A stretch of DNA of 5,734 nt from Candidatus Zhuqueibacterota bacterium 4484_188 (GTDB lineage Bacteria > Calditrichota > Calditrichia > RBG-13-44-9): assembly GCA_002049825.1 (NCBI GenBank), contig MVCZ01000154.1:1-5734 (forward strand), in the 5' to 3' direction. A program made the position numbers and the translations under genes. How positions within the stretch are numbered: the stretch's first letter is position 1; every line of letters begins with the position of its first letter. The notes beneath the pieces were generated by a model, which saw only the letters and a list, made by a program, of their open reading frames with translations, was not told the origin of the DNA and ran no database searches. This document shows, in pieces, positions 1 through 4,991 of this stretch.

Positions 1-989
1 TCCTGCGTCCGATTTCGCTGTCGGTGCCGCTTCCCTGGGATCATATTGATATGGGAATTACCCGGGAGTTTTTAAAGCGTGAGAAACTGAAGGCTTACGA
101 GCACCAGGTCAGCCCGGATTGTAAAGACTACGTGTGTATCGGGTGCGGTTTGCAGAGGAAAGAATTTGAAAAACTGGTCAGTTGCTATCGCGATCGGGCG
201 AAAAAAGACTCCCGGCAGAAAGAACCGGTGACTGTTTCTGCGACGGCAAATGAGCCGGCGAAGCCGGTCACATTTTCTTTTGGTCGCAGTGTTAAACGCC
301 GGAAAACAAACATGTCGCCGGTTAAGAAAAAAGTTCGCATCCAGTACACCAAGACCGGGCTCAGCCGGTTTATTTCCCATCTGGATATTGTGCGTTTGTT
401 CGATCGCGTTTGCCGGAGAGCGGACATTTCACTTATTTATTCCCAGGGATTTACTCCCAGACCGAAGATTGCCTTTGGTCCGCCGTTGAGCCTGGGGGTT
501 GCCAGCCTGGCTGAATACTTAGACCTGGAAGCCGAAATCGGACAGGAAATTGATATTCAGAAAAAATTAAACCGATATTTACCCGAAGGAATGCGAATTG
601 TTGCGCAAAAAACCATTTACCGAAAAGTGCCGTCACTGTCCGCTTCCATTAATCGCCTGGCGTACCAGGTTTTGCTTGGCGGGTTTGAAGTGCCGCGTGA
701 ATGGACGGAAAATTGGCTGGGGGCAACCGAAATTCCATTTGAACGAAAAGTAAAAGACGGGGTAAAGCAAATTGATTTGCGTCCCTTTGTAAGAGAATTG
801 CTCATCCGGGATGGTGTGCTTCAAATTGTAATCGACCGGATTGGCGACCGCATGGTGCGGGTTACTGAGGTGCTCGAGACCCTTTTTGCACCTTATGGTG
901 TGGATTACCGGCGGTTTCTTACCCAACGCTCCGGGCAATTTATTGTGGAGGGAGAAAACGTGCGTGATCCCTTTCAGGTAATTCAATAA
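1..989 (+). CDS. B12-binding radical SAM protein fused to DUF2344, C-terminal part (TIGR03960 + TIGR03936)
   Basis: This gene is cut at the left edge; the frame is open from base 3, giving 328 visible residues before the TAA. Residues 9-48 look like the end of the TIGR03960 radical SAM region, with LPWDHID near residue 10 and a cysteine cluster (C40, C45, C48, pattern C-x4-C-x2-C). Residues 55-105 form a charged, Pro/Thr-rich linker. From about residue 108 the DUF2344 domain begins, with KTGLSRFISHLDIVRLFDR and SQGFTPRPKIAFGPPLSLGV as its hallmarks. The B12-binding and CxxxCxxC radical SAM parts must lie upstream of the window. The two families are known to occur either fused or as neighbours. 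Their reaction is not established to my knowledge, and an RNA-modification role is only suggested by the frequent neighbour rng, which follows here after 71 bases. GTG at 24 and ATG at 312 are in frame but are interior codons of the fusion. Confidence 0.9.
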   Translation, partial: LRPISLSVPLPWDHIDMGITREFLKREKLKAYEHQVSPDCKDYVCIGCGLQRKEFEKLVSCYRDRAKKDSRQKEPVTVSATANEPAKPVTFSFGRSVKRRKTNMSPVKKKVRIQYTKTGLSRFISHLDIVRLFDRVCRRADISLIYSQGFTPRPKIAFGPPLSLGVASLAEYLDLEAEIGQEIDIQKKLNRYLPEGMRIVAQKTIYRKVPSLSASINRLAYQVLLGGFEVPREWTENWLGATEIPFERKVKDGVKQIDLRPFVRELLIRDGVLQIVIDRIGDRMVRVTEVLETLFAPYGVDYRRFLTQRSGQFIVEGENVRDPFQVIQ

Positions 990-1060
990 AAGAAAAGTTG
1001 GATTTCCCCGGGATTCGCACCAATTTACCGATAAGTTAAAAAGAACCAGGAAAAAATATT

Positions 1061-2590
1061 ATGAAAAAAGAAATCATTGTTAATTCAACCAATGAAGATA
1101 CCCGAATTGCGATTTTAGAAAACAACAAACTTGTGGAAATTTTTGTAGAACGCCCGGATAACGAACGAATGGTCGGGGATATTTATAAAGGGCGAGTTCG
1201 CCGTGTGGTAAAAGGAATGCATGCCGCATTTATCAATATCGGTTTTGCACAAGATGCTTTTCTGCACTTTTCCGACATGGGCACAAATGTCAACCAGCTT
1301 TTTGCCGATATCGATTCGGAAGAGCTGGAGGAAACGCAGGAGAAAAAAGAAGACTTAGACCCTGCGGACTTACTGCGCAACGGGCAGGAAATTGTGGTTC
1401 AGATAATTAAAGAGCCCATCAGCACCAAGGGACCACGGGTAACGACCGAACTGACCTTACCGGGACGATTCATGGTGTTGCTGCCCAATCAGGACCGGGT
1501 AGGGGTTTCGCGAAAAATTGCCAGTTTTAAAGAACGAAAAAGACTTCGTTCTATTTGTCGCAAAATCAGACCGGCTAATTTTGGTATCATTGTCCGTACC
1601 GTTGCCGAGGGAAAGACAGAAGATATTTTGCGTCAAGATCTAAATGCATTGCTGAAAACCTGGAATCGGGTGCAAAAGGAGATTAAAGAATCCAAACCAC
1701 CCAAACTTATTTTCCAGGACCTGGGAATGGCTTCCAGTGTAATCCGTGATTTGTTTACTTCCGATGTTCAAAAGGTAGTGGTGGATTCCCGTAAAATGTA
1801 CCGCGAAATTACCCGGTATCTAAAAGAGGTTGGCTCGGTTTTGGTTAACCGTGTGGAGTATTTAAAATCCAGGCAGCCGATTTTTGATGTGTTTAAAATC
1901 GAAACTGAACTCCAGCGAAGTCTGGAAAGAAAAGTGTGGATGAGAAACGGTGGCTATATCATCATTGAGCACACCGAAGCGTTAACTTCGATTGATGTGA
2001 ATTCCGGGCGGTATTTTGGCAAAAAGAATCATGAACAGAATTCCCTGAAAATAAATCTGGCGGCGGCGCGGGAGATTGCCCGGCAGTTGCGCCTGAGGGA
2101 TATCGGCGGTCTTATTGTTATCGATTTTATCGATATGGAATATGAGGAAAACCGCAACAAAGTAGTGAAAGAACTGAGTAAGGAATTTTCCCACGACCGT
2201 GCAATTACCAGGACGGCGGAAATGAGTAGATTCGGGTTGATTGAAATGACCCGCCAGCGCATCCGACCCAGCCTGATTCACAATATTACCGAACCTTGCC
2301 CCTTGTGTGAAGGGATTGGATTAGTACCCACCCAGGGAACGGTGCTGGCGAATATCGAACGAGCAATCCGGCGCTACGTTGCCTCAGGGCTGGACCGGCG
2401 GATTCTTGTCCAGGCACACCCCGATATGCTCGAATACCTGAACGGTGGCAGGTTCAGCCGACGGTTGCGCCTGATGTGGAAATACTGGGTGCAAATCAGA
2501 ACCGAGGCGGATCCTGAGTTAAAACCATACCAGTTCAGAATACTGATTCGGAAAAATCGCCGGGATGTTACGGAAAAGTTTTTGAAATAA
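1061..2590 (+). CDS. rng: Ribonuclease G (RNase E/G family endoribonuclease)
   Basis: This is a cytoplasmic single-strand endoribonuclease of the RNase E/G family, expected to act in rRNA 5'-end maturation and mRNA decay. The protein has 509 residues, close to the E. coli RNase G length (489) and without the long scaffold tail of RNase E. An S1 RNA-binding domain spans about residues 37-130 (GDIYKGRV, AAFINIG). It carries an acidic insert at about 78-107. The DNase I-like catalytic region holds TSIDVNSG with D312 and VIDFIDM with D355, matching the two Mg-binding aspartates of RNase E (D303, D346). The Zn-link cysteines are C413 and C416 in CPLCEG. The ATG at 1061 starts the typical MKKEIIVN N-terminus, with AGGA at 1048-1051 as a modest ribosome site 9 bases upstream. 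It follows the radical SAM/DUF2344 gene, a recurrent pairing. A strong terminator is not visible downstream. Confidence 0.96.
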   Translation: MKKEIIVNSTNEDTRIAILENNKLVEIFVERPDNERMVGDIYKGRVRRVVKGMHAAFINIGFAQDAFLHFSDMGTNVNQLFADIDSEELEETQEKKEDLDPADLLRNGQEIVVQIIKEPISTKGPRVTTELTLPGRFMVLLPNQDRVGVSRKIASFKERKRLRSICRKIRPANFGIIVRTVAEGKTEDILRQDLNALLKTWNRVQKEIKESKPPKLIFQDLGMASSVIRDLFTSDVQKVVVDSRKMYREITRYLKEVGSVLVNRVEYLKSRQPIFDVFKIETELQRSLERKVWMRNGGYIIIEHTEALTSIDVNSGRYFGKKNHEQNSLKINLAAAREIARQLRLRDIGGLIVIDFIDMEYEENRNKVVKELSKEFSHDRAITRTAEMSRFGLIEMTRQRIRPSLIHNITEPCPLCEGIGLVPTQGTVLANIERAIRRYVASGLDRRILVQAHPDMLEYLNGGRFSRRLRLMWKYWVQIRTEADPELKPYQFRILIRKNRRDVTEKFLK

Positions 2591-2684
2591 ACATGGAAAG
2601 TGAAATCGTACGACGAATGTTAGTCCGAACGAAAAGATAATAATGTTTGATAGTTTTGTCGTTAAGATTCAACCCTCTTGTATT

Positions 2685-2703
2685 TCACTTTATACTAAAG
2701 TGA
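2685..2703. repeat. Perfect 8-bp inverted repeat with 3-base spacer in the rng downstream gap
   Basis: TCACTTTA, then TAC, then TAAAGTGA. The two arms are exactly complementary. There is no T-run after it and the stem is A/T-rich, so it is a poor intrinsic terminator. The symmetry would suit a dimeric DNA-binding protein or a short RNA hairpin. It lies 95 bases after the rng stop and 107 bases before the next start. The rest of the 220-base gap (2591-2810) shows no convincing gene. Function is unknown. Confidence 0.55.
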
Positions 2704-2762
2704 TGAATTCCTCGCATTATTTCCATCCGTCGTGAGGTGTTACCGACAGATCAATTTTTCGG

Positions 2763-2792
2763 TTGATATTTTTACTTTTACCGATTTAGTTT
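2763..2792 (+). promoter_or_regulatory. Candidate promoter ahead of the TIGR00725-like gene
   Basis: TTGATA at 2763-2768 resembles a -35 box. TTTAGT (2785-2790, spacer 16) or TAGTTT (2787-2792, spacer 18) could be the -10; TAGTTTAG also differs by one base from the Bacteroidota -7 pattern TAnnTTTG. The 220-base gap before the gene makes a new transcription start likely. The -10 matches are weak, so the exact boxes are uncertain. Confidence 0.3.
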
Positions 2793-2810
2793 AGATTCCT
2801 TAAGTGTAGA

Positions 2811-3290
2811 ATGGTGAAAACCGAGCCCATGAATTCTGTTTCTTCATCTGTTCCAATTATCGGCGTTATTGGCGGGAATTCCTGCACAACCGAAGTTTAT
2901 AACCTGGCTGAAGAAGTCGGACGACTGATTGCACAGAATGGAGCCGGGTTGATTTGTGGCGGAATGGGCGGTGTAATGGAAGCGGCGTGTAAAGGGGCTT
3001 TCAATGCAGGCGGATTGACGATTGGTATTTTGCCGTCAGATAACCCGCTTACGGCAAATTTTTTTGTCAGGATACCGATTGCCACCGGTATGGGAATCGG
3101 ACGGAATATCATTATCGTTCGCACTGCCAGGTCATTCATCGCCATTGATGGGAGATACGGCACTTTATCGGAAATTGCTTTTGCTCTGCAATTGGGAAAG
3201 CCAGTTCTTTCGCTGAGCCCCTGGTTGGAGGTTCCGGGCATCAGGAAAGTAAAAACCCCGGCAGAGGCAGTAAAACTGGCTTTGCAGTAG
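2811..3290 (+). CDS. TIGR00725-family LOG-like Rossmann-fold protein
   Basis: This is a 159-residue cytosolic protein of the family once labelled lysine decarboxylase-like, related to LOG cytokinin-activating phosphoribohydrolases and to the DprA/SMF nucleotide-binding fold. Visible motifs are VIGGNSC (about 19-25), the Gly-rich ICGGMGGVMEAACKGA (48-63), GMGIGRNIIIVRTA (93-106, with R98) and DGRYGTLSE (113-121), which aligns with the LOG motif PGGxGTxxE. The motif keeps GT and the Glu (E121) but has Asp for Pro and Arg for the second Gly. A nucleotide-monophosphate hydrolase role is therefore plausible but unproven. The start could be ATG 2811 or ATG 2829; neither has a clear ribosome site, and the conserved fold begins only near residue 15, so both are possible. 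The gene leads a close-set group with the acylphosphatase and apt. Confidence 0.85.
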   Translation: MVKTEPMNSVSSSVPIIGVIGGNSCTTEVYNLAEEVGRLIAQNGAGLICGGMGGVMEAACKGAFNAGGLTIGILPSDNPLTANFFVRIPIATGMGIGRNIIIVRTARSFIAIDGRYGTLSEIAFALQLGKPVLSLSPWLEVPGIRKVKTPAEAVKLALQ

Positions 3291-3322
3291 TTATTTTTCA
3301 CAGGAAAGAAAATCTGTTCTCG

Positions 3323-3613
3323 ATGCAAAAAGCAGCTTTTGTGGCATTTATTAAGGGAATGGTTCAGGGAGTAGGATACCGGTATTTTGCATATCGCCGG
3401 GCGGCAGTGTATGACATTACCGGTTATGTCCGGAATTTAGCAGACGGCAGCGTAGAGGTTTTTGCCGAAGGTCCCCGAACCCAGTTGGAAGCATTTTTGG
3501 GGGAGCTAAAGAGGGGACCTCAATTTTCGCATGTTGAAGAAGTAGAAGTTAACTGGGGGGAATTTCAACAAAAGTACGAAAAGTTTTTTATCGATACCGG
3601 ATATGGCTATTGA
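3323..3613 (+). CDS. acyP: Acylphosphatase
   Basis: This small cytosolic enzyme hydrolyses the carboxyl-phosphate bond of acylphosphates such as acetyl phosphate or 1,3-bisphosphoglycerate. The 96 residues match the usual length of 90-100. The first signature is GMVQGVGYRYFAYRRA, with the phosphate-binding loop and catalytic Arg at R20. The second is GYVRNLADGSVEVFAEG, with catalytic Asn at N38. These correspond to the known Arg/Asn pair of the family. The chosen ATG puts the first beta strand (KAAFVAFIKG) complete. AGGAAAG at 3302-3308 is the likely ribosome site, but at 14 bases it is further from the start than usual. The gene lies 32 bases after the TIGR00725-like gene, which suggests co-transcription. 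The C-terminus ends in FFIDTGYGY, slightly longer than the common FxIRY-type end. Confidence 0.95.
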   Translation: MQKAAFVAFIKGMVQGVGYRYFAYRRAAVYDITGYVRNLADGSVEVFAEGPRTQLEAFLGELKRGPQFSHVEEVEVNWGEFQQKYEKFFIDTGYGY

Positions 3614-3638
3614 TATTTATCTTCAAAATGTATAAATT
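3610..3638 (+). promoter_or_regulatory. Candidate promoter ahead of apt
   Basis: TTGATA (3610-3615) overlaps the acylphosphatase stop codon. TATAAA lies at 3631-3636 (spacer 15), or TAAATT at 3633-3638 with spacer 17, and TG sits just upstream at 3629-3630. The hexamers are good, but the spacing is short for the best -10. It could give apt and the following envelope genes their own start, in addition to readthrough from upstream. Confidence 0.4.
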
Positions 3639-3667
3639 AAACTGACCTCTAATTCGAGGAGCTTTCT

Positions 3668-4189
3668 ATGCAAAACTTTGCTGCCTACATTCGGAATGTC
3701 CCCGATTTCCCGGTAAAAGGAATTCAATTCAAAGATATTACCACATTATTGAAAGATGGTGAATTGTTCGCCCAGGTTATTGACCAGATGTACGATCCTT
3801 TCCGACATGAGGATTTTGACAAAATCAGCGCAGTAGAAGCGCGGGGATTTATTTTAGGCGGCGCGCTCTCTTACAAACTCAACCTGGGATTTGTTCCCAT
3901 CCGGAAACCGGGAAAATTGCCCGCAGAAATCCTGGCGGAAGAATACGACCTGGAATATGGCAAAGACAGCATCGAAGTTCACCAGGACGGAATTCGCAAA
4001 GGCGACCGGGTGCTGTTGGTTGACGACCTCCTGGCTACCGGCGGAACGGCTGTGGCTGCCTGTAAGCTAATAGAGAGGCTGGGTGGAAAAATTATCGGAA
4101 TTTCGTTTTTAATAGAACTCACCGAATTAAAAGGCAGAGAAAAATTAGATAATTACAAAGTTAATTCGCTTATTACCTACCCATTTTAA
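3668..4189 (+). CDS. apt: Adenine phosphoribosyltransferase
   Basis: This cytosolic purine salvage enzyme converts adenine and PRPP to AMP and pyrophosphate. The protein has 173 residues, the normal length. The N-terminal pattern VPDFPVKGIQFKDITTLL (11-28) is diagnostic for Apt. EARGFILGGAL (57-67) and RKPGKLP (79-85) form base- and pyrophosphate-binding parts. The PRPP loop is VLLVDDLLATGGTA (115-128), with the acidic pair D119-D120. The ribosome site GAGGAG (3656-3661) sits 6 bases before the ATG, which supports this start. The gene is complete, with no missing key residue. The next gene begins only 18 bases after the stop, so apt mRNA probably continues into the envelope pair. Confidence 0.97.
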   Translation: MQNFAAYIRNVPDFPVKGIQFKDITTLLKDGELFAQVIDQMYDPFRHEDFDKISAVEARGFILGGALSYKLNLGFVPIRKPGKLPAEILAEEYDLEYGKDSIEVHQDGIRKGDRVLLVDDLLATGGTAVAACKLIERLGGKIIGISFLIELTELKGREKLDNYKVNSLITYPF

Positions 4190-4194
4190 ATTGC

Positions 4195-4202
4195 AAGGAG
4201 GT
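4195..4202 (+). promoter_or_regulatory. Near-perfect Shine-Dalgarno site for the CsgG-like gene
   Basis: AAGGAGGT lies 5 bases ahead of ATG 4208, the strongest ribosome site in the window. It decides the start at 4208 over the in-frame ATG at 4217, which would shorten the positively charged end of the signal peptide. It suggests strong translation even if the mRNA is read through from apt. Confidence 0.85.
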
Positions 4203-4207
4203 CACGC

Positions 4208-4969
4208 ATGAAGAAAATGATCACACTGTTCCTCATTTGGGGATTGATGTTGCAGATTTGTCTTCCGCTGTACGCGCAGGAAGGTTCTAAAATCAGCATT
4301 GCCATCATGGACTTTCAGAATACCAGCGGCAAGCATGATTTGGATTATCTGCAAAAATCCATTCCGGAAATGCTGATTACCAGCCTGGCAAAACGGGGAC
4401 ATCTCAACATTGTGGAGCGAAACCGCTTGCAGGATGCGCTGAAAGAAATGGAATTAGGTATGTCCGGCGTGGTGGATCAGTCGAAAGCCATTGAGTTAGG
4501 AAAAGCAGTCGGTGCCAGCGCAATTATGGTGGGCAGTTACCTGGAAATCGGCGGCGTTATTCGTATTAACGCCCGTTTAATTGATGTAAAAACCAGCAAG
4601 GTGCTCAAAGCCGAATCCGTTCAGGGAAGAACCGGTCGGGAAATTTTTAATCTAATGGACCAATTAGCTAATTCAATTGAGGCACAACTGGTAGTAAAAC
4701 CCACAAAAGCGACAAAAAAAACGGTCAAACCTAAACCGGTTGAGAAACGGGTTGTGCAAAAAGAGAAGCCCCGCAAACCGTCACGGACGACACCGCAACG
4801 ACCGGTTGTTGAGCAGAAAAAAGGCGGGAGTAAAACCGCACTGTATATTTTGGGCGGTGCAGCCTTAATTGGCGGCGGCGTGGCTGCAGCGGTACTGTTG
4901 GGCGGAAAAAGCAGTAGCACGCCCGAAGAAAACAACTCGAATGTTACAGTCACAATTCATATTCCTTAA
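4208..4969 (+). CDS. Exported CsgG-domain-like protein with basic linker and C-terminal Gly-rich helix
   Basis: This is a 253-residue envelope protein of unassigned role. Residues 1-23 form a signal peptide (MKKM, hydrophobic core, LYA before Q24). The cysteine at 18 is not in a lipobox, so it is probably not a lipoprotein. Residues 28-163 resemble the CsgG/FlgO-type alpha/beta domain: AIMDFQNTSG (32-41), IVERNRLQDALKEMELGMSG (68-87), GASAIMVGSY (102-111) and INARLIDVKTSKVL (120-133). Residues 164-209 are a Lys/Arg/Pro linker with 17 basic and 3 acidic residues. Residues 210-233 are a hydrophobic Gly/Ala helix (ILGGAALIGGG), followed by an Asn/Ser spacer and a short strand-like tail. CsgG itself is a lipoprotein pore for curli secretion; lacking the lipid anchor, this one is more likely a peripheral or membrane-tethered CsgG relative. 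It sits 18 bases after apt and 22 before a lipoprotein gene, its probable partner. Confidence 0.8.
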   Translation: MKKMITLFLIWGLMLQICLPLYAQEGSKISIAIMDFQNTSGKHDLDYLQKSIPEMLITSLAKRGHLNIVERNRLQDALKEMELGMSGVVDQSKAIELGKAVGASAIMVGSYLEIGGVIRINARLIDVKTSKVLKAESVQGRTGREIFNLMDQLANSIEAQLVVKPTKATKKTVKPKPVEKRVVQKEKPRKPSRTTPQRPVVEQKKGGSKTALYILGGAALIGGGVAAAVLLGGKSSSTPEENNSNVTVTIHIP

Positions 4970-4979
4970 TTGAAAAGAT

Positions 4980-4985
4980 GGAGAG
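4980..4985 (+). promoter_or_regulatory. Shine-Dalgarno site for the FnIII lipoprotein gene
   Basis: GGAGAG lies 6 bases before ATG 4992. Together with the immediately following signal peptide and lipobox, it fixes the start of the last, open-ended gene. Confidence 0.7.
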
Positions 4986-4991
4986 AAAAAT

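Noticed and set aside
312..989. DUF2344 as a separate gene starting at ATG 312
   Set aside because: The frame is open without a stop from the radical SAM part, there is no good ribosome site, and the fused form is known for these families.
998..1023. TTGG...CCAA arms around CCCCGGG before rng
   Set aside because: Only four arm pairs with a long loop and no T-run; the region is better seen as a plain intergenic stretch.
2593..2640. Fifteen-codon ORF (MESEIVRRMLVRTKR) right after rng
   Set aside because: It has no ribosome site, is very short, and gives no recognisable protein; it is likely chance in the gap.
2643..2735. Thirty-codon ORF starting MFDSFVVKI in the same gap
   Set aside because: It has no Shine-Dalgarno sequence, its composition is unlike the neighbouring genes, and the palindrome falls inside it. 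Conservation would be needed to revive it.
2750..2775. ATCAA/TTGAT hairpin followed by a T-rich stretch as an rng terminator
   Set aside because: The stem has only five pairs with an eight-base loop and one G-C pair, and the T-run is broken by A and C; too weak to call a terminator.
2897..3328. Antisense open frame of 143 codons across the TIGR00725-like gene
   Set aside because: It is the mirror of a clearly conserved gene, has no family-like motif and no ribosome site; the other antisense frames (for example 4621-4953, 4865-5242) are rejected for the same reasons.
4250..4270. Possible lipobox at Cys18 of the CsgG-like protein (LQIC)
   Set aside because: Gln and Ile are at positions where small residues are needed, and a good signal peptidase I site (LYA before Q24) follows.
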